Positions 53,740 to 62,369 are shown, counted from the stretch's first letter. The stretch is DNA of 64,000 nt from Pontibacter burrus (GCF_010686685.1 NZ_JAAGWD010000007.1:62001-126000); one strand, 5' to 3'. Program-made: numbers and translations. Notes: generated by a model not told the origin, from the sequence alone.

Positions 53740-54030
53740 ATGATTCAGAAAACGAACCTAAAAACCAAAGACCAGTGCAAAGTTAAATTTACTGCAAGCT
53801 TTGATAATGCAGAGCGTGTAGAAATTCGTGGCTTGAACAATGATTGGGATACACCTGTACCCATGGCAAGAAAGAAGAACGGCACTTTTGAAGCCGTACA
53901 GACGCTGCCTAAAAACAGTCAGCACGAATTTAAGTACGTTATAAACGGTACCGAATGGAGAAATGATCCGGAAGCAGACGGTGAAGCACCAAACGAGTTT
54001 GGTGAAACCAACAGCCTCTTAATTGTCTAG
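53740..54030 (+). CDS. Isoamylase N-terminal (CBM48-like) domain protein
   Basis: 96 residues. The early-set beta-sandwich fold is recognised by CKVKFTASFDNAERVEIRGLNNDWDT, MARKKNGTFEAVQTLP, and EFKYVINGTEWRNDPEADGEAPNEFGETNS. Stand-alone proteins like this bind glycogen-type glucans and are common in Bacteroidetes. No catalytic domain is present. It converges with the symporter gene at a terminator. Confidence 0.85.
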   Translation: MIQKTNLKTKDQCKVKFTASFDNAERVEIRGLNNDWDTPVPMARKKNGTFEAVQTLPKNSQHEFKYVINGTEWRNDPEADGEAPNEFGETNSLLIV

Positions 54031-54105
54031 CACACAACCATACCGCAGTTAAACACTTTGCTGGTTAAGTTTTCTGGCTCTATAGTTGCGTTGTTATCTC
54101 ATTTA

Positions 54106-54142
54106 AAACAAAAGAGACGCTTTAGAGGCGTCTCTTTTGTTT
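54106..54142. terminator. Bidirectional terminator, 15-bp stem
   Basis: AAACAAAAGAGACGC (54106-54120) pairs fully with 54128-54142, with A-rich and T-rich flanks, between converging genes at 54030 and 54172. Confidence 0.85.
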
Positions 54143-54171
54143 GATCAGGAAACAGGATTCAGAATGGTAAA

Positions 54172-55644
54172 CTATACTGTTTCCAGTTCCTTTTCCTTCT
54201 TTACATTTACTTCAGCTTCCGGTTCTATATCCCATTCCTCTGCATTCTTTATACCAAGTTTCTTAGCACTGAAAACTGGGTCGAGGCCGGCTTTGCGTTG
54301 CTCCTGGTAATCTTTAAGGGCTTTTAAGGCAGGCTTGCGAAGCAGGAAGATTGCGATCACGTTCAACCAGGCCATCAAGCCAACACCAATGTCTCCCAGC
54401 ACCCAGGCCGATTCAGCTGTTTTCACAGATCCGTAGAAGGTAGCCACGAGCATTACCAGACGCAGCGCCCAGATCATCCATTTGCGCCCCTTTGTGTTCA
54501 GGTAGCTCAGGTTGGTTTCTGCGATGTAGTAATAAGCCATGATGGTAGTGAAAGCAAAAAAGAACAGGGAAATCGCCACAAAGCCGCTGCCCAACGTCGG
54601 GAAGTGGGTATTAACCGCCGACTGGGTGTATTCTGGTCCGAAAGGTACGCCAGGCAGATTTTCAACTATAAAACCGCCTTCCGGGTTCACAACGTTGTAC
54701 TGCCCCGTAAACAGGATCATGAATGCGGTAGCTGTACAAACAAACAGCGTATCTACGTAAACCGAAAAAGCCTGTACCAATCCCTGTTTGGCCGGGTGAC
54801 TTACTTCGGCGGCAGCAGCAGCATGTGGCGCTGTTCCCTGGCCGGCTTCGTTTGAGTAAATTCCACGCTTCACACCCCAAGAAATAGCCATACCGATTAC
54901 GCCGGCAAAAGCTGGTTCAAAGTTAAAGGCAGAGCGAAAGATCAAAGCAAGCACCGCCGGCACTTCTGTAATGTTCATCATAATAATGACAACCGACATC
55001 AGGATATAAGCACCAGCCATAAACGGCACCACTACCTGCGCTACATTACCAATGCGCTTTACGCCCCCGATAATAATAAGGGCAAGCAGCAAGGTAACAG
55101 CGGCACCGGTATATGCTACCGGAACCTGGAAGGCATTGCTGATACCTGAGGCAATGCTGTTGCTCTGCACACCTGGCAGGAACAGGGCCATACTTACAAT
55201 AGTAGCAACGGCGAACAAAACAGCATACCATTTTATGCCCAGGCCTTTCTCAATGTAATAGGCAGGGCCACCACGGTACTGTCCGTCTTTGGTTTGCTTA
55301 TAGATCTGCCCCAACGTAGCTTCAATAAAGGCTGAGGCACTGCCCAGAAATGCAATTGCCCACATCCAGAACACAGCGCCCGGGCCTCCCATGGCAATAG
55401 CAGTAGCTACACCAGCAATATTACCCGTACCCACACGCCCGGCAATAGCAACCGTAAAAGCCTGAAACGAACTGATTCCTTTGCTGGATGATTCGCTGTT
55501 GAATAACAGGCGCCACATTTCACGGAGCTGGCTGACCTGCAGAAACCTGGTAACAATAGAGAAGTAAACCCCTGCTCCCAGGCAAAGTAAGATTAAAGCA
55601 TCGCTCCAGATAATATCATTAACAAAACTGATGACGTTTTCCAT
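54172..55644 (-). CDS. Sodium:alanine symporter family (AgcS) transporter
   Basis: 490 residues with about ten membrane segments. Family motifs include GRVGTGNIAGVATAIAMGGPGAVFWMW, FLGSASAFIEATLGQIYK, and GVKRGIYSNEAGQGTAPHAAAAA. It imports alanine or glycine with sodium at the inner membrane. The C-terminal 40 residues are charged and cytoplasmic. It is a single-gene transcript. Confidence 0.92.
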   Translation of the reverse strand: MENVISFVNDIIWSDALILLCLGAGVYFSIVTRFLQVSQLREMWRLLFNSESSSKGISSFQAFTVAIAGRVGTGNIAGVATAIAMGGPGAVFWMWAIAFLGSASAFIEATLGQIYKQTKDGQYRGGPAYYIEKGLGIKWYAVLFAVATIVSMALFLPGVQSNSIASGISNAFQVPVAYTGAAVTLLLALIIIGGVKRIGNVAQVVVPFMAGAYILMSVVIIMMNITEVPAVLALIFRSAFNFEPAFAGVIGMAISWGVKRGIYSNEAGQGTAPHAAAAAEVSHPAKQGLVQAFSVYVDTLFVCTATAFMILFTGQYNVVNPEGGFIVENLPGVPFGPEYTQSAVNTHFPTLGSGFVAISLFFFAFTTIMAYYYIAETNLSYLNTKGRKWMIWALRLVMLVATFYGSVKTAESAWVLGDIGVGLMAWLNVIAIFLLRKPALKALKDYQEQRKAGLDPVFSAKKLGIKNAEEWDIEPEAEVNVKKEKELETV

Positions 55645-56082
55645 TAGGTAAGGTGGGTAAAAGGTGTGGTAAAGTTTAGTGTTAGTAAGGTTGTTTGGTG
55701 TTTGTGCAGTTTAAATTAAAAGAAATAATTCAGAACTGCAGGGTTGTCAGCCAGCTTTCTGTCCAGCCAACCTGCTTAAACAGATGTTACAACACAATTC
55801 ACCATACCCATACCACACTAGCTATCAGCACATTAATCAATACTCGCGATGTAGCAATCAAAGATTTATTTTTGAGTGAGTGATCACTTTTATTTGGGCA
55901 TTACCCGCTCGCTATAGTTTCAGAAGATGAGATTTGTAGGTATACCTACCTCGTCTGGACTGCGGACTAAGGGGATTGGGGATTAGGGTTTTCTATGTTG
56001 GTGCTGTTTGTACCCTATTCCCTCAGGAAGGGACGTTTTTGTTATATTATAGCTGGAGCTATAGTCTTATAGTTAACATTAT
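55645..56082. other. Gap upstream of the symporter
   Basis: No gene is seen in 438 bases. A 10-base palindrome AGTGATCACT is at 55879-55888; its significance is unknown. Confidence 0.35.
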
Positions 56083-56122
56083 CCAACCACCCCTACCCCC
56101 TCCTTGTCTAAGGCGGGGAATT
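56083..56122 (-). repeat. Left inverted repeat of the DUF559 cassette
   Basis: Forty bases whose reverse complement matches the right arm at 56528-56567 in 37 of 40 positions. Each arm can itself fold (CCCC-G-CCTT with AAGG-A-GGGG). The two arms frame the gene at 56167-56523 about 45 bases and 4 bases away. Confidence 0.75.
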
Positions 56123-56166
56123 ATTGGTGAGCTACTGTTGTCTGCATTTAGATAGCTTCAATAAGA

Positions 56167-56523
56167 ATGAAAGTGCATAACAGGAAATACCTGAAGGACT
56201 TTAGAAGAGAATTAAGGAACAACTCTACTGGTGCGGAAGGTGAACTTTGGAAATACTTAAAAAACGGTCAGCTTCATGGACGAAAGTTCAGGCGCCAGCA
56301 TAGTATCGGAAACTATATTCTAGATTTTTACTGTCCTACCGAAAGGCTAGCCATTGAGTTAGACGGCCAAGTGCACCAACACATTATATTAGAGCGGGCA
56401 GATATGGAGCGTGACAGAGCGTTAGGAACTATAGGAATTAAAGTTCTTCGTTTTGAAAATAAGGATGTGTTTCATCAACTCGAAGCCTTGCTTCAGGAGA
56501 TTAGCAACAACTTTAGTAAGTAA
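56167..56523 (+). CDS. DUF559 endonuclease-domain protein
   Basis: 118 residues. The Vsr/PD-(D/E)XK-like core is seen in NSTGAEGELWKYLKNGQLHGRKFRRQHSIGNYILDFYCPTERLAIELDGQVH and VLRFENKDVF. Catalytic acids would be the Glu in AEGELW, the Asp in ILDFYCP and the Glu in AIELDGQ. DUF559 proteins are small predicted nucleases often found next to repeats. This one is framed by a 40-bp inverted repeat, so it may be a mobile cassette. Confidence 0.85.
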   Translation: MKVHNRKYLKDFRRELRNNSTGAEGELWKYLKNGQLHGRKFRRQHSIGNYILDFYCPTERLAIELDGQVHQHIILERADMERDRALGTIGIKVLRFENKDVFHQLEALLQEISNNFSK

Positions 56524-56527
56524 GAAA

Positions 56528-56567
56528 AATTCCCCGCCTTGGATAAGGAGGGGTTAGGGGTGGTTGG
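56528..56567 (+). repeat. Right inverted repeat of the DUF559 cassette
   Basis: Partner of 56083-56122 (37 of 40 identical in opposite orientation). It begins 4 bases after the DUF559 stop codon and contains the TTAGGGGTGG tail shared with the repeats at 62841-62870. Confidence 0.75.
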
Positions 56568-56634
56568 ACCACGTAAACTATAGAACTGTAATCCAACCGC
56601 TGCAAAGCAAACCCCAAACCCTTAAACTCTCAAA

Positions 56635-59085
56635 CTAACCTCTCTCCCACTTCATCTCCGGAAACACTACTTCCAGCTGCCTTTTGATCACCCTATAGTT
56701 CCCTTTCCAGAAACTCGCCAGGTCCGACACCGTTGTAATAGCTTTCAAATCAGGCGTAAGCAATGACAACTCCACCGTCATCTCACCATCATCCACTTTA
56801 GGGCTTTCCTCCCACCCCAGCACATCCTGCAACCTTATTTCCAGCTTCGGTTGAGCACCATCGGGTTTATATTCTAATTCTATAGATGATCCATCCGGAA
56901 GCGTCAAAAAAGCAGGTGCCAGTATATCCAGCCTAGCGCGTTGTGAATCATCCAGGTACTTCTTTTTCAGTATCGGCAGCAGCTCCAGTTCCATCAGCTC
57001 GTCGGGGTGCTCGATGTCATACAGATAAGGTTTCAGCCACTCTGCATTTGTTATGAGCAGGGTGCTGGTGCTTACGTCGGGCCAGAACTCGGAGGGGCGC
57101 CATTTGCGGAGGCTCATCACGCGGTTTTGCCATTGCGTGAGCTCGTGGTTGAATTCCAGCAGGTGCTCGCCTTCTGCCTTGATGGCTTCAGACATGGCCG
57201 GTACGCGGTGCTTCTCGTCGGGTGCAGGCAGCGGCTTGCTTTGCAGCACGATGCTGCCGATGCGCGTGTCCAACGAGGCGGTGAGTTCGCCGTCGTTCAC
57301 GTCCCAGTGGTATACCTCCTGCTGCTTGAGCAGCGGTGCCAGGTCACGGGGGTTGAGCGGGGAGGCCAGGAAAATGCGGCCCGGGTTGTCGCCCGTGCCG
57401 GCGTGCAGGTGCGCGATGGCCAGCCAGGGCTCGTGCGCCAGATCATCCCGATGACCAGCAGAAGCATACTGCCCGCTGGCCAGCTGAAACTGCGCGTTGT
57501 TGCCGGGACGGGCGTAGGCGATGCGCTCGGGGTAGCAATGCGCCAGCAGCACACCAGTTTCATACTCGTCGAAGGTGCCGTTGTCGGGCTCCACCTCAAA
57601 GAGCTGGCGGTACGAGCGGGCGATCTTCTCGATCTTGGCAAAGCGCTTGCCCTGCCCCTGCTCTTTTCTATACCTGCGGAGGGCTTCCACTCTCAAATTA
57701 ATGTCGATGCCGGCATTGCGATCCAGCGGGTCGCGCTCTTCCAGCACGGCGGCAATATCAGAGGCCAGCGGCACCTGGTTGGTTTCTTCGGCTTTGAGCA
57801 GCATGTGCGCAATGCGCGGGTGGCAGGGCAGCCGGTGCATGTTCTGGCCGTGCTCCGTGATGCGGCCATGCTCCAGCGCCTGCAGCTGATGCAGCATGTC
57901 GGTGGCATAGGCCAGGGCAGCGCGCGGCGGCGGGTTCAGCCAGGTAAGGCCCCGTATATCCGTAATGCCCCACTGCGCCATGTCCAGCACCAGCGAGGAC
58001 AGATCGGCTTCCATGATCTCGGGGGTGCGGTGCGGGGCCATGCGCTCCTGCGTGGTTTTGCTCCACATGCGGTAGGCGGTGCCGGGGCCCAGACGTCCGG
58101 CACGACCAGCACGCTGGTCGGCGGCGTCTTTGGAGATGCGCACCGTTTCGAGGCGCGACAAACCCGACTTCGGGTCGAAGCGGGAGGTTTTGCCGAAGCC
58201 CGTATCCACCACCACCGAAATGCCTTCAATGGTCAGGCTGGTCTCGGCGATACTGGTGGCCAGCACTACTTTGCGCCTGCCCTGGCGGTCGGGCATGATG
58301 GCGGCGTACTGCTTGCCGAAGGGCAGCATACCGAACAGCGGGTGTATCTGCACGCCGCGCAGCTGCTTGCGAAGTATAATCTCTACTTTCCGGATGTCGT
58401 TTTCGCCGGGCAGGAACACGAGGATATCGCCTTCCTGCTCCTGCGCGGCCTGCTGCACTACTTTGGCCGTCATTTCGGGCAGCATGCGGTCGTCGGCGTC
58501 GCCGGTATAGATGGTGTTGATGGGGTATTGCCGCCCCATGCTTTGCGCCACCGGGGCCTTGAGCAGGCTCGTGAGCTGCGGCATGTCCAGGGTAGCCGAC
58601 ATCACCATGATGCGTAGGTCCGAGCGAAGCGCCTGCTGGGCTTCCCGGCTCAGGGCCATGGCCACATCGGCATGGATGCTGCGCTCATGAAACTCGTCGA
58701 AAATCACGATGCCAATGCCTGTCAGCGAGCGGTCGCTGTGGATCATGCGGGTGAGGATGCCTTCTGTCACGACCTCGATGCGCGTGGCAGCGGAGGTGCG
58801 GTTCTCGAAACGGATGCGGTAGCCGACGGTCTGGCCTACCTCCTCGCCCAGCAGCTGCGCCAGGCGCTCGGCAATGGTTTTGGCCGCCAGGCGCCGGGGC
58901 TCCAGCATGACGATCTTCTGGCCCTCGAGCCAGGCCTCGTCCAGCAAAGCCAGCGGCAGCAAGGTGCTTTTACCGGCTCCGGGAGGGGCGTTAACGATCA
59001 GCGTGTTCTGCGCCGCCAGGTGCTCCCTAACAGCAGGTATAATTTCCCGAACGGGTAAGTCTATGGTGAATGGATTGAAGGGCAA
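56635..59085 (-). CDS. hrpB: ATP-dependent helicase HrpB
   Basis: 816 residues, full length for HrpB. Motifs: NAPPGAGKSTLLPLALL (Walker A), FDEFHERSIHADV (DExH), VMSATLD, TSIAETSLTIEG, DQRAGRAGRLGPG, and the HrpB-specific C-terminal region (PELEYKPDGAQPKLE-like, SIELEYKPD). It is a DEAH-type RNA helicase of uncertain role. The middle of the gene (about 57.1-59.0 kb) is distinctly GC-rich, unlike its AT-rich downstream neighbours. Confidence 0.93.
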   Translation of the reverse strand: MPFNPFTIDLPVREIIPAVREHLAAQNTLIVNAPPGAGKSTLLPLALLDEAWLEGQKIVMLEPRRLAAKTIAERLAQLLGEEVGQTVGYRIRFENRTSAATRIEVVTEGILTRMIHSDRSLTGIGIVIFDEFHERSIHADVAMALSREAQQALRSDLRIMVMSATLDMPQLTSLLKAPVAQSMGRQYPINTIYTGDADDRMLPEMTAKVVQQAAQEQEGDILVFLPGENDIRKVEIILRKQLRGVQIHPLFGMLPFGKQYAAIMPDRQGRRKVVLATSIAETSLTIEGISVVVDTGFGKTSRFDPKSGLSRLETVRISKDAADQRAGRAGRLGPGTAYRMWSKTTQERMAPHRTPEIMEADLSSLVLDMAQWGITDIRGLTWLNPPPRAALAYATDMLHQLQALEHGRITEHGQNMHRLPCHPRIAHMLLKAEETNQVPLASDIAAVLEERDPLDRNAGIDINLRVEALRRYRKEQGQGKRFAKIEKIARSYRQLFEVEPDNGTFDEYETGVLLAHCYPERIAYARPGNNAQFQLASGQYASAGHRDDLAHEPWLAIAHLHAGTGDNPGRIFLASPLNPRDLAPLLKQQEVYHWDVNDGELTASLDTRIGSIVLQSKPLPAPDEKHRVPAMSEAIKAEGEHLLEFNHELTQWQNRVMSLRKWRPSEFWPDVSTSTLLITNAEWLKPYLYDIEHPDELMELELLPILKKKYLDDSQRARLDILAPAFLTLPDGSSIELEYKPDGAQPKLEIRLQDVLGWEESPKVDDGEMTVELSLLTPDLKAITTVSDLASFWKGNYRVIKRQLEVVFPEMKWERG

Positions 59086-59253
59086 GGTTTATGCTTTATA
59101 GTAAATTAAATTACTTTGATCCTACAAAGCTATAAAAGATTGATTAGAGATAAATACCTAAGAATTAAACAATAATATTATGAAATTTATATATTTTTAG
59201 AAATCAAAAATTCAATAATATCTTCTGTACTTAGTTAGTAACAAAATACATAG

Positions 59254-59724
59254 ATGCTTGAAGTAGCTAACCTTTCGCTCAAACTCAACCTTAATGTACC
59301 TGACTATAAAATCATTGACATAGGTTTAGATTCATTCAATTTAGCACTTGAAGCTCAGCAAAAGTTTTTTCAAACTTCAGACGGAAAAGTTCATGTTTGG
59401 GTAGAACAGGGGTCTGTTAAATATAGATATAAATTGTATTATGGCTTGCTAACTTTAGTTAACATTATGGGTAATTTTGATGGATTTGTTGGTGGTATTG
59501 AAAAAGTTGTTACATATGGAAATAAAGCTATGGACTATATTACTCAAGAGTCTATAGTTTCACATAATACTCAAAATGTTATTGTACTTTCTCATAGTAG
59601 ATCACTTGGTTTTCCAGGTAAAGTTAAAGCACTAATGACAGAAGTTAGTAAGGGGCATTTAACTCCCGAAGAAGCTACAGATAAAATAATTAACTTATTA
59701 GAGGAAGAAGAAAACATAGTTTAA
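59254..59724 (+). CDS. AT-rich gene of unknown function, ends at an in-frame TAA
   Basis: 156 residues (MLEVANLSLKLNLNVPDYKI). No family recognised; there is a helical C-terminal tail (TPEEATDKIINLLEEEENIV). The frame continues open for 77 residues past the TAA at 59722-59724 to the TAA at 59956-59958, so this may be a pseudogene split by a stop or a readthrough gene. It starts the AT-rich island. Confidence 0.6.
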   Translation: MLEVANLSLKLNLNVPDYKIIDIGLDSFNLALEAQQKFFQTSDGKVHVWVEQGSVKYRYKLYYGLLTLVNIMGNFDGFVGGIEKVVTYGNKAMDYITQESIVSHNTQNVIVLSHSRSLGFPGKVKALMTEVSKGHLTPEEATDKIINLLEEEENIV

Positions 59725-59958
59725 AAAAATAAGTTTGTCGATCAGTTCTATTACACTTCGCAAAATCTTTATCGTTATCCAATAAAACAGCTAGAGCTCT
59801 ATCCATTAGAAGATTTCGAAATACAAAATCCTGAAAACAGTCAGAACAAACAGAACAAACGCAATCATAGCCCAGCTATAAAGCCACGTTTACAAGGCGT
59901 TGAAATTTGGCAAGATGAAATTAGTGGTGATAAAATTATAAAAACTTATAAGAAGTAA
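59725..59958 (+). pseudogene. In-frame continuation beyond the TAA of the preceding gene
   Basis: An open frame in the same phase as the preceding gene encodes 77 residues (FVDQFYYTSQNLYRYPIKQ at its start and KPRLQGVEIWQDEISGDKII near its end) without an ATG of its own. It looks protein-like, so it is probably the severed C-terminus of the 59254 gene or of another gene. Readthrough cannot be excluded. Confidence 0.5.
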
Positions 59959-59985
59959 GTTTCTGCACAATATTCCAATGTGTAT

Positions 59986-60042
59986 CTTGTACAATAAAAA
60001 AGCCGAAGGTTGTTTTTACCTTCGGCTTTTTTATTGTACAAG
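59986..60042. terminator. Bidirectional terminator, perfect 25-bp stem
   Basis: Arms 59986-60010 and 60018-60042 are fully complementary with a 7-base loop; the core is GCCGAAGGT/ACCTTCGGC, flanked by A-run and T-run. It is the longest perfect stem noticed in the window and separates two converging island genes. Confidence 0.9.
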
Positions 60043-60049
60043 TAATGAA

Positions 60050-60271
60050 CTAGTCCATTTTCCTATTTAAAATACTTTTGTAAATACTTGATCTATCATT
60101 TATTGCAATAACCTTTGTTTCGTTATCAATTGAATTAACAATATTGTAAGCGTAACAGCAGTCTTCTACTAATGGGCTTAATGTTATTACTTTCGCCTCA
60201 TTGAGATGTACACCAAAGTCTATTCTAAGTTGTATATATTTTGAAACTGTTTTGTTATTTTTCTTAATCAT
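60050..60271 (-). CDS. Small protein downstream of the dCTP-deaminase-like gene
   Basis: 73 residues (MIKKNNKTVSKYIQLRIDFG), not recognised. It begins 23 bases after the stop of the deaminase-like gene, on the same strand, so both should be on one transcript ending at the 25-bp-stem terminator. A partner or regulator role is conceivable. Confidence 0.55.
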   Translation of the reverse strand: MIKKNNKTVSKYIQLRIDFGVHLNEAKVITLSPLVEDCCYAYNIVNSIDNETKVIAINDRSSIYKSILNRKMD

Positions 60272-60294
60272 AAAAAGCCCATTTAGAAATAAAA

Positions 60295-61839
60295 TTACTG
60301 ACCATCAATTTTGATCAACTCTTTACTCTCTAATTCTTTAATAATTTCTTTCTCTAGTATCGGAATTGCTTGCAAAGATACAGTATGCTTAGGGAAAGCT
60401 TTCTTTTTATCTATATTTTTAACAATGCCATTTTCCTTCCTAGAATTAGGACTCATTGTAAAGAACTCAAGGTATCTTCTAGGTGAAACACCATCAAACA
60501 TAAGAATACGTACTTTGTCAGTTTGAGATTCAATCTCAGTTATCGAATCTTGATGTAACTTCAATGCAAGGCTCTTTCTGTAAGGCTCAATATAATAAAC
60601 ATCTTTTATACCAGCAGCTATAATATGCCTTGCACAGTTATGACATGGATAAGTAGTACAAAATAATTTACCTCCGACTACATCTGCCCCTGATTTTTGA
60701 CTACCAACTATAATCGCATGCATCTCGGCATGCACAGCTCTTGAAAATTCAATGAGTTCTTTAATTCTAGAAGATCTGATAATTGAATCCGCCTTAACCT
60801 TATCTTCTAAGTTAATTACACCTTCTTGTATTAGTTTATCAAGTAAAAGAGATTGAATTAATTGTTTCTCAGAATCATTAAAACACTTACCTCCTTCTAC
60901 GTAAAGACATCTATGATCCTTACCACCCATATGGTTCGTTTCAGAATAAGTGTATACCCCTCCATTATACTTTGGTACATCATTCCAACCTACGGATATT
61001 ATATCACCTCTATCATTTGTAATTGAAGCCCCAACTTGTCTACTCAAACAGGCTGAATTACCAGCTGCAGCAAATGCTTGATACATAGCTGTTTCACTAG
61101 AACTTGGAGTAATAATTTCTGAATTAAATATTAAATTTAAGTATCGAATAATTCTACTATTAACTAAAACTGAATTAGAACTTTCTAATCTTAGAAAGAA
61201 ATCTGCTTGAACAAATGTGTTAGCTACTTTCTGTCCGAATTGGATTTCTTCTCCAGAGTCGACGTCTATTAGTTTATAAACCTCATGCTTTTGTAAGCGT
61301 CTATTTTCTAAATTTTGAACTCTTATTTCAATATTTGAAAAGACACCGATAAAGTAAAATAAATCAGAATATATTAGTCGGAATAGCTCTAACTCTTCAA
61401 CATTTTTTAAAGAATCAATTATGTAGCATGTTCTTTCTGATTTAAAGGTATTTTCTGATTTTTCTTGCTTAGTTATCTCTCTTTTTACTGCAATTTCATT
61501 TATAGCAAGTTCAGCTAATACACTTGGTCCTTTTTCCTTCCTAAGCTCATTTCCTTGAGCAATTAGTTGATTTACATAATCATACTCACTTGTAAAATCC
61601 TCACGTTTGACATTAAATAATTTTTTTATAAAATCACTTAACCTAATAATCTCAAATTTGTAACCGTAGTGAACATCTATTACTGAGCCTAATTGTTTCG
61701 CTACAAAGTGTATATCAGTACCTATTGGGCCACATAACCCAATTATTAGCTCCTCTGTGTGAGTATCAATGATTCTTTCTTTTAACTTTTTTCCTGATTC
61801 TTTCGAATCAGGAAAAATTTTTAGTGCAGGTAGCGACAT
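60295..61839 (-). CDS. Anti-phage dCTP deaminase-like protein
   Basis: 514 residues. An N-terminal P-loop-like kinase domain (LIIGLCGPIGTD at 31-42; the lysine of a standard Walker A is replaced) is followed by a C-terminal deoxycytidylate deaminase domain: zinc ligands His370 and catalytic Glu372 (HAEMHAI), Cys399 and Cys402 (TTYPCHNCARHI), and RQVGASITNDRGDIISVGWND. This two-domain form matches the dCTP deaminase (DCD/AvcD) defence proteins, which deplete dCTP during phage infection. It is AT-rich, unlike most genes in the window, which suggests acquisition. Confidence 0.88.
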   Translation of the reverse strand: MSLPALKIFPDSKESGKKLKERIIDTHTEELIIGLCGPIGTDIHFVAKQLGSVIDVHYGYKFEIIRLSDFIKKLFNVKREDFTSEYDYVNQLIAQGNELRKEKGPSVLAELAINEIAVKREITKQEKSENTFKSERTCYIIDSLKNVEELELFRLIYSDLFYFIGVFSNIEIRVQNLENRRLQKHEVYKLIDVDSGEEIQFGQKVANTFVQADFFLRLESSNSVLVNSRIIRYLNLIFNSEIITPSSSETAMYQAFAAAGNSACLSRQVGASITNDRGDIISVGWNDVPKYNGGVYTYSETNHMGGKDHRCLYVEGGKCFNDSEKQLIQSLLLDKLIQEGVINLEDKVKADSIIRSSRIKELIEFSRAVHAEMHAIIVGSQKSGADVVGGKLFCTTYPCHNCARHIIAAGIKDVYYIEPYRKSLALKLHQDSITEIESQTDKVRILMFDGVSPRRYLEFFTMSPNSRKENGIVKNIDKKKAFPKHTVSLQAIPILEKEIIKELESKELIKIDGQ

Positions 61840-62017
61840 TTTGATAAGTTTGATTCATAAATATTGGCTAATATATATCATTATAAATATATAAAAAACA
61901 TAATTTACTCAATCATTTGCAATGCATTTATTCGTAATAAAATAGATTTTCAAATGATTCGCCAACTGGTGCAAGCAAGCACCTCGTCCCTTTTCCTTTC
62001 CCCGCAGCCTTACCTTC

Positions 62018-62055
62018 AGCACAAGTAACAGTACGAGCTACAAGCTCGAACTAGC
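62018..62055 (+). repeat. REP copy 1 (CGAGCT-CAAGCTCG family)
   Basis: Contains CGAGCTACAAGCTCG at 62034-62048, a hairpin, followed by CTAGC, and preceded by AGCACAAGTAACAGTA, nearly identical to the copy at 62370-62406. Confidence 0.65.
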
Positions 62056-62080
62056 AGATAATGAATGAGTAGGATAAACT

Positions 62081-62123
62081 ATAAAAGCGGGGCTATAGGG
62101 TTATGCACCAGCCCCGCTTTTAT
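62081..62123. terminator. Terminator hairpin
   Basis: ATAAAAGCGGGGCT (62081-62094) pairs with 62110-62123, loop of 15 bases, T-rich on the minus strand, after the truncated SRPBCC gene. Confidence 0.65.
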
Positions 62124-62165
62124 TTATGCTATTAAATAGGTTCTCTTTTCTGCAGCTTACTACCC

Positions 62166-62357
62166 TTAGGCCTCCTGTTTCTGAGCAGCCAATAGTTGAT
62201 CGAGATTTTCCATGGCCGCTGTCAGGCCTTCTTTAAAGCCCATCTGGATGGTGGTTTCGAGCTGTGCCAGGTCATCGAATGTGATCAGGTTCTCTACTAA
62301 GGTAACTTCCCCTGCTGGCGCGAGCTTGTAGCTCGTGCCATTTTCTTCTCCATACAA
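62166..62357 (-). pseudogene. Truncated SRPBCC (AHSA1-like) gene, 5' end replaced by a REP
   Basis: 63 codons. The residues VTLVENLITFDDLAQLETTIQMGFKEGLTAAMENLDQLLAAQ match the C-terminal helix region of SRPBCC/AHSA1-like proteins, which are about 140-160 residues long. The N-terminal codons (GTSYKLAPAG) are encoded by a REP copy in reverse orientation (62314-62339). The REP insertion or a deletion at the REP removed the 5' part. Confidence 0.6.
62314..62339 (-). repeat. REP copy 2 (minus orientation)
   Basis: Reverse complement reads GGCACGAGCTACAAGCTCGCG plus CCAGC; it lies inside the truncated SRPBCC frame. Confidence 0.6.
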
Positions 62358-62369
62358 CTATATTTTTAA

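Larger units (their letters stand above)
61840..62165. other. Upstream region of the deaminase gene and REP-containing spacer
   Basis: The first 140 bases are AT-rich and could carry the promoter of the deaminase-like gene or a small RNA, as known upstream of avcD in Vibrio; nothing specific was identified. It also holds one REP copy (62018-62055) and a terminator (62081-62123). Confidence 0.4.

Noticed and set aside
55879..55888. Palindrome AGTGATCACT as an operator of the symporter gene
   Set aside because: A single 10-base palindrome over 200 bases from the gene, without a second copy; too weak to call.
57007..58617. 536-codon open frame on the plus strand opposite hrpB
   Set aside because: It is the antisense shadow of a GC-rich real gene; the translation is low-complexity His/Gly/Arg-rich and has no family motifs.
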